This document shows positions 20,151 through 28,585 of a stretch of DNA of 55,595 nt, one piece after another; the stretch's first letter is position 1, and each line of letters opens with the position of its first letter. The DNA lies in assembly GCA_944358265.1 (NCBI GenBank), contig CALVQR010000004.1, forward strand, positions 1 through 55,595, read 5' to 3'. This stretch comes from an uncultured Bacilli bacterium (GTDB lineage: Bacteria > Bacillota_I > Bacilli_A > RF39 > UBA660). The position numbers were made by a program, and so were the translations under genes. The notes beneath the pieces are model-generated. The model saw nothing but the letters and a program-made list of their open reading frames with translations, ran no database searches and was not told the DNA's origin.

Positions 20151-20825
20151 TTATTTTAAATTATTAACCATAGCTTGTTTACTAAGTGCATCTTTCGCAG
20201 CTTCTTGTTCAGATTCTTTTTTACTATTAGAAACTCCTCTACCTAATATTACACCATCTATTTTTACAACAGATGTAAATATTTTATTATGAGATGGTCC
20301 TTCTTCATTTTCTAAAACATATTCTACACCTTTTTTGTCAGCTTGAAGTAGTTCTTGAAGAATAGATTTATAATCATGAAGAAAATAATCTTCTTTATTT
20401 TCAATTGCTTTAATGACTACATCGTATACTACTTCTTTAGCTTTGCTTAATCCATAAGTTAAATAAGTGGCGGCTAAAAATGCTTCAAATACATCTGCAA
20501 GAATTGCTTTTTTATCTCTTCCACCAGATGCTTCTTCTCCTTTACCAAGTCTTAAATATTTACCAAAATTTAATTTTTTAGAATATTGATATAAAGCATT
20601 TTCACATACATAACTTGCACGTATTTTAGTCATTTCTCCTTCTTTTAAATGCTCGGATACATATAAATATTCACTTACTAAAAAATCTAATATTTTATCT
20701 CCTAAGAATTCTAATCTTTCATAATCTTCACCTTTTTTTGTTTCATTAACATAAGATGAATGAGTAAAAGCTCTTTTTATTAAATTATTTTTTAAATCTA
20801 TTCCATATTCTTCTATAGTTTTCAT
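20151..20825 (-). CDS. rnc: Ribonuclease III
   Basis: Double-strand-specific endoribonuclease for rRNA and mRNA processing. 224 residues. The signature ERLEFLGDKILDFLVSEYL lies near residue 38; the acidic site residues of the second motif are in KAILADVFEAFLAATYL. The dsRNA-binding domain occupies about 150–222 (YKSILQELLQADKKGVEY; SKKESEQEAAKDAL). ATG 20825 is chosen because the upstream GTG 20834 is part of the SD AGGTG. First gene of rnc-cdsA-rseP-fmt. Confidence 0.97.
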   Translation of the reverse strand: MKTIEEYGIDLKNNLIKRAFTHSSYVNETKKGEDYERLEFLGDKILDFLVSEYLYVSEHLKEGEMTKIRASYVCENALYQYSKKLNFGKYLRLGKGEEASGGRDKKAILADVFEAFLAATYLTYGLSKAKEVVYDVVIKAIENKEDYFLHDYKSILQELLQADKKGVEYVLENEEGPSHNKIFTSVVKIDGVILGRGVSNSKKESEQEAAKDALSKQAMVNNLK

Positions 20826-21187
20826 ATAAATCACCTATTTAATTTTATCATATTTATATATAAAATTAAAGATAAAAAGAATTAAAATAAAATTTGATCA
20901 CCAAGTACTTCATGGTTGTTTTCTTATGAAAAGATATAGTTAAAAATAAAAATGTTAAAATAAATTTTTAATGACTGGCAAATAAATTTCTTGGGACATA
21001 ACCTATTTTAATTACTATTATCCTACAATTTTTACAAAACATAAGTAACTTTTCTATATTATAAATTAGTATCATAAGATAATTTTATATTATTATCTTT
21101 TATTGATAAAAGTTTTACAATAATTTTAATATATATCTATTTTTATATTTAAATTTATGCTAAAATTAATTATAGGTGGTGATAAAT
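20826..21187. other. long divergent intergenic region, rnc / yidD
   Basis: About 360 nt between divergent genes, almost wholly A/T. I see no convincing ORF, RNA gene or hairpin terminator. A -10-like TGCTAAAAT at 21158–21166 lies just upstream of the yidD SD but lacks a clear -35. The minus-strand promoter for rnc cannot be pinned down. Confidence 0.4.
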
Positions 21188-21430
21188 ATAAAGCATATAA
21201 TGATTCATATAATTAAGTTATATCAAAAATTACCACTTCAAATGCATGATGCGTGTAGGTTTGTACCAACGTGTTCTAATTACGCAATTGAAGCTTATGA
21301 AAAACATGGATTTTTTTATGGAACTTATTTATCAATAAAGAGAATTTTAAAATGTAGACCTTTTGGTAAATTTGGATATGATCCTGTTCCTAAAAGTAAA
21401 AATGGAGGAAATTATGAAAAAATTAATTAA
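21188..21430 (+). CDS. yidD: Membrane protein insertion efficiency factor YidD
   Basis: Small membrane-associated protein that assists YidC-dependent insertion. Hallmarks are [45 protein letters not shown]. The start is unclear. The SD AGGTGG (21175–21180) swallows the two upstream GTG codons, and the first ATG (21200) lies about 19 nt after it. The codon with ideal spacing is ATA at 21188, which would give [14 protein letters not shown], like other YidD N-termini. An AUA start is therefore proposed. The 3' end overlaps the following lipoprotein by 17 nt. yidC and rnpA, frequent neighbours, are not nearby. Confidence 0.85.
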   Translation: MKHIMIHIIKLYQKLPLQMHDACRFVPTCSNYAIEAYEKHGFFYGTYLSIKRILKCRPFGKFGYDPVPKSKNGGNYEKIN

Positions 21431-22289
21431 AAAATTATCTATTTTAACTATTATAACAATGTTGTGTGGAGTATGCGGAGGTTGTACAAATAAAGATACT
21501 ATGGAAGATATTAGCGTTTATACAAGTGTATATCCCATTGAATTTATAGCAAAAACTTTATATGGAAACCATTCAAATATTATAAGTTTTTACCCTGCGG
21601 ATGTTAATCCTTATGAATACAAATTAACAAATAAACAAATAAAAGATTATAGTGAATCTGATTTAATTATATATAATGGACTAGATGTAGAAAAGAATTA
21701 TATTGTGGATATGATAAATAGAAATAAAAAATTAAAAATAATTGATTCTACAGCAAAAATTGAATATACAAATAGTATGGATGAAATATGGATAAATCCA
21801 TCAAATATGCTTACAATCGCACAAAATGTAAGAAATGGTTTAAAAGAATATATAAATAGTAGTTATTTAGAAAAAGAAATAGATGAAAATTATGATGAAT
21901 TAAAATTAAAATTATCAATTTTAGATGCAGACTTAAAAGAAACTGTTAATAACGCTAAAAACAATAATATAATTGTTGCATCAGATGATTTAAAGATACT
22001 ATCAAAATATGGACTTAATATTATTTCTGTAGATGAAAAAAATATGACGGATAAAAATTTAGCTGATGCTAAAGACTTAATATCAAATAAAACCGTACAA
22101 TATATATTTGTTAAAAATGGTTTTACTGAAACAGAAACTTTAAAAGATTTAAAAAATACATATAATATTAACTATTTAGAAATTGATACATTAAATAATA
22201 TATCTACTGCAGATAAAAATGAAAATAAAGACTACATAACTATTATGAATGAAAATATTGATAAATTAAAAGAGGAACTTTATAATTAA
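21414..22289 (+). CDS. TroA/ZnuA-like substrate-binding lipoprotein with altered metal site
   Basis: 291 residues of the cluster A-I (ZnuA/TroA/MntA) solute-binding fold: [66 protein letters not shown] signal peptide ends at a probable lipidation Cys24 (GVCGGC). In metal-binding members the ligands are three His and one Asp or Glu. Here the His positions appear as Tyr67 (NPYEY), Glu124 (DEIWINP) and Asp191 (ASDDLK); only Asp258 remains. No ABC permease or ATPase is adjacent. ATG 21414 after GGAGG, overlapping yidD. It may bind another ligand or have a non-transport role. Confidence 0.8.
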   Translation: MKKLIKKLSILTIITMLCGVCGGCTNKDTMEDISVYTSVYPIEFIAKTLYGNHSNIISFYPADVNPYEYKLTNKQIKDYSESDLIIYNGLDVEKNYIVDMINRNKKLKIIDSTAKIEYTNSMDEIWINPSNMLTIAQNVRNGLKEYINSSYLEKEIDENYDELKLKLSILDADLKETVNNAKNNNIIVASDDLKILSKYGLNIISVDEKNMTDKNLADAKDLISNKTVQYIFVKNGFTETETLKDLKNTYNINYLEIDTLNNISTADKNENKDYITIMNENIDKLKEELYN

Positions 22290-22300
22290 GTTCCTTTTTT
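22271..22300. terminator. terminator shared by the TroA-like gene and the CPBP gene
   Basis: AGGAACTT/AAGTTCCT stem (22273–22280 with 22288–22295) followed by TTTTTT on the plus strand; the two genes converge here. Confidence 0.8.
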
Positions 22301-23297
22301 ATACCATAAATTTAAGTAATATCATGCCTATTACACCAAGAGCATTCTGCATAAAGTGAAATGATATATTTGTAAATAAATTATTAGTATTATAATAAAG
22401 TGATGCCATATACATACCTAATGATGAATAAACTAATACATATGAAAATTCTGCAAGTGTTTTTGAATCATCAATTACATGCATAAGTCCAAATATTACT
22501 CCACTTATTATAATAAATAGCTTTTTATTATTTATAAATTTTCTAAATACTCCTCTAAACATTAATTCTTCTGCGATTGGGGCATATATAACTGTCAATA
22601 AAGAAATTAAAATAGGTACAGCATTAAACATCTCTTGAAGATTTTGCTGATTATTAGAATTTTGAGTATTTGTTAAAATTTGAATTGATAAACTTAGTAA
22701 CATCATAACTACTAATGATTTTAACCATACTTTAAATGTTAGTGAAATATATTCTCTAAAATACTCTTTAAATATTTTAAAATCATGAATTAATTGTTTT
22801 CTAAATACTACTAACAATATAACCATTATTGAAATATACATCAATATCATTTGAATAATACTATTTATATAATTTGATAAATAAAACATTATAAACATAC
22901 ATATTAAGAATGCAATCAAACAAATATATTTATTTGTAAATTCTTTATACTCAATTATAGGCAACTCTCTTTTTTCTTTCTTTTTACCCTTTTTATCTAA
23001 ATTTGAATATATATTAAATCCAATTATACCAGATATAATATTACAAATAAAGAAAATTATTGAACATATAAGAATCCCTTTATAATGCTTATTTATATCT
23101 ATATTTTTATTAAAAGCTAATATTAAAAAATATAAGATACTTATTATTGATAGTATTAAAAATAATAAATTGATAATATTATCTAACACGTTTTTTGATA
23201 TCACTTGATTTGTACAAATCATATAAACTAATTCTATAGATATATATATTATCATAAATATTACAGCTAAAATTAAATTTCTTTTTACTTTTTCCAT
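22299..23297 (-). CDS. CPBP-family intramembrane glutamic protease
   Basis: About 332 residues, eight or so hydrophobic segments. The C-terminal ABI/CPBP motifs are present: EELMFRGVFRKF (Glu-Glu-x3-Arg), GVIFGLMHVI (the His motif) and NISFHFMQNALG. This family includes the Rce1-type proteases and bacteriocin self-immunity proteins; the substrate cannot be told. A charged KKGKKKEKRE stretch splits an N-terminal four-helix region from the protease domain. Of two adjacent ATG codons, 23297 (MEKVKR) has the better spacing to GGAGG. It lies downstream of ymxH. Confidence 0.85.
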   Translation of the reverse strand: MEKVKRNLILAVIFMIIYISIELVYMICTNQVISKNVLDNIINLLFLILSIISILYFLILAFNKNIDINKHYKGILICSIIFFICNIISGIIGFNIYSNLDKKGKKKEKRELPIIEYKEFTNKYICLIAFLICMFIMFYLSNYINSIIQMILMYISIMVILLVVFRKQLIHDFKIFKEYFREYISLTFKVWLKSLVVMMLLSLSIQILTNTQNSNNQQNLQEMFNAVPILISLLTVIYAPIAEELMFRGVFRKFINNKKLFIIISGVIFGLMHVIDDSKTLAEFSYVLVYSSLGMYMASLYYNTNNLFTNISFHFMQNALGVIGMILLKFMV

Positions 23298-23331
23298 CAT
23301 TGTCCTCCATTCTTTCAAACATATTATATCA

Positions 23332-23565
23332 TTAAATAGTTAAACTTTCCACTAAAATTACATCTTCTCCAATCTTATTTATTTGATTCCAGTATATTTC
23401 AATTTCATCCGCATTTGAAAAAATTGATGAAAATTTTCTTTTTTCTAATATAATTGATTCTATTTTACCAGTTTCACTATTTACTTTAACATCAATTATA
23501 TTTCCTATTTTTATACCTGTATTAATATTAATAACATCTTTATTTTGTATTTCTGATAAACGCAT
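23332..23565 (-). CDS. ymxH: YlmC/YmxH-family PRC-barrel protein
   Basis: 77-residue PRC-barrel protein (MRLSEIQNKDVININTG; IGNIIDVKVNSETGKIESI; IYWNQINKIGEDVILVE). The YlmC/YmxH family is confined to spore-formers and often lies next to sigG or sporulation genes; its molecular role is not settled. ATG after AGGTGG. Here it follows the interrupted lysozyme-like gene and, further up, sigG, which keeps the typical sigG–ylmC neighbourhood. Confidence 0.9.
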   Translation of the reverse strand: MRLSEIQNKDVININTGIKIGNIIDVKVNSETGKIESIILEKRKFSSIFSNADEIEIYWNQINKIGEDVILVESLTI

Positions 23566-23601
23566 AAAACCACCTAGTTAATTATATTTTATAAAATGAA
23601 A

Positions 23602-23634
23602 AAAATAAATAAAACTATTAATTTTATTTATTTT
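23602..23634 (-). terminator. all-AT terminator after the lysozyme-like gene
   Basis: 13-bp perfect stem (23602–23614 with 23622–23634), seven-base loop, T-run on the minus side. Its 5' arm overlaps the stop codon. Confidence 0.65.
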
Positions 23635-24497
23635 AAAACAAGTTCTACATTTCTTTCATCATAAAGTTTTCTCCCATTTTCAAGTTCATATCGGCAACCA
23701 TATACTAAATTTATCCAATGATTTGGATCAGGAGGGCAATATCTTTTCGCCATTGATGTAATATTTAATGATGGATAATTTTTATATAAATTTATTAATC
23801 CTTCTGAAGTGCCTAAATATATATTATCAAAATGTCTAAATCCATTTGATGAATTAAGTGCGAAAGGATTGTTTTTATTAGTTGCTATTTTGGCATCAAA
23901 ATAATGTGATTCAGCACATGCTATTGCAAGCGCAGTATCTTTATCTATACCTAAGATTTCGGATGTTTCATAAACATAATCTCTAATAGTCATATTAGAA
24001 ATTTCATCTGTATTTGTTTTACATCTTACGTCATCATATTCATATCCAAAATTATATGGTTTTGAATATAAATCATGTACTAATAATAGTACTTGTAAAT
24101 CAAAATTATCATATGTACCCCCTGTTGCAAAAATATCTTTATTATATTGAAATTCAAAAGATGAAAATTATTCAGTATATTCTTTAATTATATTAATTAC
24201 TATATCTTTTTTTATCCCATATATATTAGAATATTTTTCTACTACTTTCTCACATTCATATCTTTTTATAGATGCATAATCTTCAACTTTTAAGTTTGCA
24301 CCATTCTCTGGTAATATTTCTACATCTGTTTGTATAGATACATTAAAGTCTGGTTTTAAATTTTCACTATCAATATAATTTTTAATCTCATTTTTTGATA
24401 CAATTAATGCAATTGATAATAAATATAATTTTATAACTTTAAGTATATTTTTACTAGTTTTATCTAGTTCAATTATATTCTTAATTTTTTCATTCAT
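23628..24497 (-). pseudogene. membrane-anchored lysozyme/glucosaminidase-like gene with an in-frame TAA
   Basis: One reading frame of 290 codons interrupted only by TAA at 24168–24170. The first part (109 residues) has one hydrophobic segment at about 20–35 (LYLLSIALIVS) and an extracytoplasmic stretch. After the TAA, 58 codons lead without another stop into MTIRDYVYETSEILGIDKD, then AIACAESHYFDAK and NNPFAL, and end near YCPPDPNHWINLV. The latter resemble the glucosaminidase/lysozyme-like fold, with Glu in ACAES a possible catalytic residue. A sigma-A promoter and SD precede ATG 24497. Either a recent nonsense mutation, a sequencing error, or read-through. Spore-wall remodelling is a guess from the sigG/ymxH neighbours. 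Confidence 0.75.
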
Positions 24498-24533
24498 AAC
24501 TATAATCCCCCTATTTTTTCACAAACGAGGGTT

Positions 24534-24562
24534 ATTATATCACAATTTTTTATATTTCGCAA
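24534..24562 (-). promoter_or_regulatory. promoter of the lysozyme-like gene
   Basis: TTGCGA (24562–24557), 17-nt spacer, TATAAT (24539–24534) on the minus strand, then AGGGGG SD and ATG. Confidence 0.6.
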
Positions 24563-24565
24563 ACA

Positions 24566-25342
24566 CTATCTTATTAATTTTTTTACATTATTAATAGCAT
24601 TTTTTTCTATTCTAGAAACTTGTGCCTGACTTATACCTAATTCATCACTTATTTCCATTTGAGTCTTTCCCATTAAATATCTTTGATACATTATAAATTG
24701 TTCTTTTGTTTTTAATTTGTTTATTGCATCTGATAAGCTTATTTTTAAATCCCAATTATTGCTTGATTCTGCTTTGTTTTCTATTTGATCAAATAAATAT
24801 ATTGTTTCTCCTCCATCATTATAAATAGGTTCAAACATACTTACTGTTGACTTAGTTGCCTCTAAAGCACATATTATATCCATAGTTTCTACACCAATTA
24901 TTTTTGATATTTCATCTACATTAGGTTCTCTTCCATTTTCTATCATAAATTCTTCTTTTGCTTTTAGTGCCTTATATGCAATATCCTTAACACTTCTAGA
25001 TATTCTAATCATACTATCATCTCTTAAATATCTTCTAACTTCTCCAAGTATTAATGGTACAGCATAAGTTGAAAATTTAACATTATAACTCAAATTAAAA
25101 TTATCTACAGCTTTTGTAAGTCCAATGCATCCTATTTGAAATAAGTCATCCATGTCATCAGATCTATTTAAAAATTTTCTAAGAATACTAAGTACCAACT
25201 TAAAATTCCCTTCAATTAATTTTTCTCTTGCATTTTTATCGTTATTTTTCATTTTTTTAAAAAGGTCTAATTGTTCTTCACTTGTTAATGTTTTAAGTTC
25301 ACTTGTTTTTATTCCTGTGATTTCTACTTTGTTTCTTGACAT
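24566..25342 (-). CDS. sigG: Sporulation sigma factor SigG
   Basis: Late forespore sigma factor. 258 residues beginning MSRNKVEITGIKTSELKTL, almost the textbook SigG start. Region 2 (DLFQIGCIGLTKAVDNFN, VKFSTYAVPLILGEVRRYL), region 3, and region 4 with the HTH KTQMEISDELGISQAQVSR. The N-terminal motif separates it from SigF. ATG after GAAAGGAG. In Bacillus it directly follows spoIIGA-sigE; here it lies about 8 kb away, still followed by ymxH after one gene. Confidence 0.95.
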   Translation of the reverse strand: MSRNKVEITGIKTSELKTLTSEEQLDLFKKMKNNDKNAREKLIEGNFKLVLSILRKFLNRSDDMDDLFQIGCIGLTKAVDNFNLSYNVKFSTYAVPLILGEVRRYLRDDSMIRISRSVKDIAYKALKAKEEFMIENGREPNVDEISKIIGVETMDIICALEATKSTVSMFEPIYNDGGETIYLFDQIENKAESSNNWDLKISLSDAINKLKTKEQFIMYQRYLMGKTQMEISDELGISQAQVSRIEKNAINNVKKLIR

Positions 25343-25390
25343 AAAAATCTCCTTTCAAATAACTTTTGATTAGAAATGAAATTTTTATAC

Positions 25391-25418
25391 AAAAAAAGAA
25401 AAAATATCTAAATATCTT
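25391..25418 (-). terminator. terminator after the ABC ATPase-permease gene
   Basis: Seven-base-pair stem AAGATAT/ATATTTT (one G-T) with a TTAG loop, then TTCTTTTTTT on the minus strand. Confidence 0.55.
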
Positions 25419-25429
25419 TTCTATATGTT

Positions 25430-27721
25430 TTATTCTACTCTAAGAGATTTAACTGGATCTTTCTTACTAGCCATTTTAGCAGGAATAAATCCTCCAATCA
25501 TTGTTAATATTACACTTATTATAATCAATATAACTGCATGAACAACATTTAATTGAGCTACATTAGGTAAGTTAGATAAATTCTCTATGACATTATTAAT
25601 AGGTATAGTAAGTAAATTTGCTGATACTATTCCTATTATTCCTGATGCTAATCCTATTATGAATGTTTCAGCATTAAATACTCTTGTAATATCTTTTTTT
25701 CTTGCACCAATTGCTCTAAGTATGCCTATTTCTTTAGTTCTTTCAAGAACAGAAATGTATATTATTATACCTATCATTATAGTTGATACTATAAGTGATA
25801 TAGCTGAAAATGCAACTAAAACTATAGTTATCGCATCCATTATTGATGATGACATACTTGTTATAAGTTCTGCCTGATCAATATAAAGTATTTTATCGTC
25901 TTCAATTTTATTTTTATTATAATCATCTAAATATTTTACTATTTCATCTTTTGAATCAAAATCATTTGGATAAATTTGTATAACTGATGGTGCTATATCA
26001 TCCCCAAGATATGATAGTATAATATTTTTTCCCTTTATTTCATCACTAGTACTCATATCAAATTTCTGCATAGTTAATACATTATAATCACTTTTTCTTT
26101 GTGCATTTACTATTTTTGAATCTTTATTTATATTAATTACATAATCCATTAATGATTTATTATATATTAAACCATTACCTGATAACTTTGCAAAATCACT
26201 ACCTTTTTTGCCTCTTATTATTCCACTTATTTTAAGAGTAATTGCATTTTTATTATTATATAAAGTTTCATAATTAGAATTAATAGAAAAATATGCACCA
26301 TTATCAGTATAATAATCATCATTTAATATTATTTTAAATTCTTTTCCAATAAATTCATCAAAACTTATTTTATCATTATCTTCATAGCCTAAAACTTTTA
26401 ATATATTTTCACTTACTCTATTTTTTGTATCAACTAAAAGTAATAAATCTTCTTTATTATCAGTAATTTCTCCTTCAATTACTTCAAAATTATCATTACT
26501 TACTTTTGATATACTTCCATCTATTTTACTAGGCATAGGAAATAAAATACTATTTGAATCAATATATTTTACTTTACCATTTACTTTAGTAAGCAAATTT
26601 AAATTAGTAGCTCTTTGATAAGATATCCCACTAAGTAAATCTTCATTTATATTTTCTAAATAATCAATATAATCGTCTGTAATATTATTGATATGAACAT
26701 TACTTTCTATCGTATTTTTAAAATATATTTCTTTTTTATTTGTATAATCTTCTAATTTTTCTTCATCATTATTCAAAATATCAGTACTCATATTCATAGT
26801 TTCTTCACTAATTATAATTGGTGCTTGTGACAATGTATCTTTTTCAAATTTATCTATTTGAAGTTTAAAACCATTAGATAATGAAAGAATAAGTGCAATT
26901 CCCATTATACCTATACTTGATGCGAATGATGTTAAAATTGTTCTTCCTTTTTTAGTTAATATATTATTAAATGATAATTTTAGTGCAGTAAAAAACCCCA
27001 TTGAAGTTTTATTTAATCTATATATCTTCATTTCTTTTTCTTCTGTAAATGGATTAGTATCATTTTCTATTTCTCCATCTTTTATTGTAATTATTCTACT
27101 TGAATATTCTAAAGCAAGTTCTGGATTATGAGTTACCATAATAACAAGTTTATCTTTTGCAATTTCTTTTATAAGTTCCATTATTTGCTTGCTAGTTTTA
27201 GAATCAAGTGCTCCTGTAGGCTCGTCAGCAAGTATTATATCAGGATTATTAACAAGTGCTCTTGCAATTGCAACTCTTTGCATTTGACCACCTGAAAGTT
27301 CATTTGGTCTTTTATTAATATGATCTTTTAAACCAACTTTAATAAGTGCTTCTTTAGCTCTTCTTTTTCTTTCTCTTGCTTTTACTCCACTTAAAGTTAA
27401 ACATAACTCTACATTACTTAATATACTCATATGTGATATTAAATTATAACTTTGAAATATAAAACCAATACTATTATTTCTATATGCATCAAGTTCTTTA
27501 TTTTTAAAATTTTTTGTTGATTTACCATTTATTATAAGATCTCCTGAATCATATTTATCAAGTCCGCCTATAATATTTAAAAGTGTAGTTTTACCACTAC
27601 CAGATGGTCCTAATATAGAAACAAATTCATTATTTCTAAAATTTACACTAATATTTTTTAATACTTTTTGTTTAAATGAGTTAGTACTATAACTCTTACT
27701 AATATTTTTTAATTTTAACAT
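25430..27721 (-). CDS. ABC transporter, fused ATPase and FtsX-like permease (MacB type)
   Basis: 763 residues. The N-terminal ATPase has Walker A GPSGSGKTT (about 38–46), signature LSGGQMQR (about 142), Walker B IILADEPTGALDS and the switch VMVTHNPE. A first membrane helix follows near 265 (TSFASSIGIMGIALILSL), then a long extracytoplasmic domain of some 330 residues. Three more helices in the FtsX region follow (about 635–750, with RTKEIGILRAIGARKKDI), ending MASKKDPVKSLRVE. This layout matches MacB-like mechanotransmission exporters and peptide-resistance transporters. ATG after AAAGGAA. It is the only gene in its transcript; substrate unknown. Confidence 0.9.
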   Translation of the reverse strand: MLKLKNISKSYSTNSFKQKVLKNISVNFRNNEFVSILGPSGSGKTTLLNIIGGLDKYDSGDLIINGKSTKNFKNKELDAYRNNSIGFIFQSYNLISHMSILSNVELCLTLSGVKARERKRRAKEALIKVGLKDHINKRPNELSGGQMQRVAIARALVNNPDIILADEPTGALDSKTSKQIMELIKEIAKDKLVIMVTHNPELALEYSSRIITIKDGEIENDTNPFTEEKEMKIYRLNKTSMGFFTALKLSFNNILTKKGRTILTSFASSIGIMGIALILSLSNGFKLQIDKFEKDTLSQAPIIISEETMNMSTDILNNDEEKLEDYTNKKEIYFKNTIESNVHINNITDDYIDYLENINEDLLSGISYQRATNLNLLTKVNGKVKYIDSNSILFPMPSKIDGSISKVSNDNFEVIEGEITDNKEDLLLLVDTKNRVSENILKVLGYEDNDKISFDEFIGKEFKIILNDDYYTDNGAYFSINSNYETLYNNKNAITLKISGIIRGKKGSDFAKLSGNGLIYNKSLMDYVININKDSKIVNAQRKSDYNVLTMQKFDMSTSDEIKGKNIILSYLGDDIAPSVIQIYPNDFDSKDEIVKYLDDYNKNKIEDDKILYIDQAELITSMSSSIMDAITIVLVAFSAISLIVSTIMIGIIIYISVLERTKEIGILRAIGARKKDITRVFNAETFIIGLASGIIGIVSANLLTIPINNVIENLSNLPNVAQLNVVHAVILIIISVILTMIGGFIPAKMASKKDPVKSLRVE

Positions 27722-27817
27722 ATTATTTTCCTTTCATATAAATTATACTCTATTTACTTAGTAAATTCCACTAAGAAATTAATATTTTTATTTATTATAC
27801 AATTATTAATAAAACAA

Positions 27818-27836
27818 AAAGATCATGTAGATCTTT
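27818..27836 (-). terminator. terminator after the 195-residue protein gene
   Basis: AAAGATC/GATCTTT stem with a five-base loop and TTGTTTT tail on the minus strand. Confidence 0.65.
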
Positions 27837-27837
27837 A

Positions 27838-28425
27838 TTAATTTTTTACCATGTCAATTATAAAACTTTCTACTTCTCTTGCTTTACTTATACTTTTCGA
27901 TATTTTATTGTATTTATAATTCCAATATGATAATTTATCTATCATAAAATCTTTATTATTGCATCTAAATTCTTCTATTTTATTTTCTGAAACAGAATTT
28001 ATTGCCTCTGCAAGACGTGTTAAATCAATATTATTTAAATTATATTTAAATATAGAGTTTTTTATTTCTTCCATAGTACTATTATTTATTATTTCAAAAA
28101 TTAAATCATCGTATAATAAATCTTGTTTTTTTTGTTTTTCATATATTTTATTTATACTTTTTTCATATTCATCTTTAGTTATGATATTTTGACTAAATTT
28201 AAAATCAAGTTCATTTTTATCACTTTTAATTTGCATTTTTTTTATATCTCTTTCAGAAGCTAAAGAATATATATCTTTTTTAGTACCATCTACATTATAC
28301 TCAATTTCAAGTATTGGATATTTTTTGATAAATTCAGGATTATTCAAAATAATATTATTAACATACTTATTTATACTTTCATTTATTTTTTCTTTATATA
28401 AATCTTCTTTTATATCTTTATTCAT
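27838..28425 (-). CDS. unknown 195-residue helical protein
   Basis: Not recognised. Highly charged, mostly helical by composition, with no signal peptide or membrane helix. Visible landmarks are PEFIKKYPILEIEYNVDG, a Lys-rich predicted coiled coil around residues 60–110 (YEKSINKIYEKQKKQDLLYD) and a C-terminal WNYKYNKISKSISKAREVE. Its ATG overlaps the end of the 53-codon ORF upstream (ATGAATAA), a sign of translational coupling. It lies downstream of pyk and ends at a terminator. Probably cytoplasmic. Confidence 0.7.
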   Translation of the reverse strand: MNKDIKEDLYKEKINESINKYVNNIILNNPEFIKKYPILEIEYNVDGTKKDIYSLASERDIKKMQIKSDKNELDFKFSQNIITKDEYEKSINKIYEKQKKQDLLYDDLIFEIINNSTMEEIKNSIFKYNLNNIDLTRLAEAINSVSENKIEEFRCNNKDFMIDKLSYWNYKYNKISKSISKAREVESFIIDMVKN

Positions 28426-28579
28426 CTATTTCCATTTCCTCTTTTTTATCAAAATCACTTAATATTTTTGATATTTCATCTTCAATTTTATTAATAATAT
28501 TATTTTTTTCCTCTTTTGTTATTTTACTTTCAAATATTTCTTTTTTTACTTGTTTTAAATTATCTATAGTTATTTCCAA
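28418..28579 (-). CDS. unknown 53-residue protein
   Basis: A short ORF between pyk and the 195-residue gene. TTG start at 28579 after AAGGA, which lies inside the end of pyk. The product runs MEITIDNLKQVKKEIFES, a Lys/Glu-rich middle, then KILSDFDKKEEMEIDE: a small charged helical protein. Its stop overlaps the ATG of the next gene by 8 nt. The tight packing on both sides supports it as real, although the start codon is weak. Function unknown. Confidence 0.6.
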   Translation of the reverse strand: MEITIDNLKQVKKEIFESKITKEEKNNIINKIEDEISKILSDFDKKEEMEIDE

Positions 28580-28585
28580 AATTAA

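Noticed and set aside
20880-21170. Remnant gene or structured RNA between rnc and yidD
   Set aside because: Short stretches such as GYVPRNLF on the minus strand look protein-like, but no extended family match or conserved hairpin can be supported.
24168-24170. TAA recoded as a sense codon in this organism
   Set aside because: Nearly all intact genes here end at TAA, and only two genes are interrupted, so a genome-wide reassignment is excluded.
25343-25430. Sigma-F/G-type promoter upstream of sigG (GTATA motif)
   Set aside because: A GTATA is present, but no matching -10 element stands at 15–16 nt.
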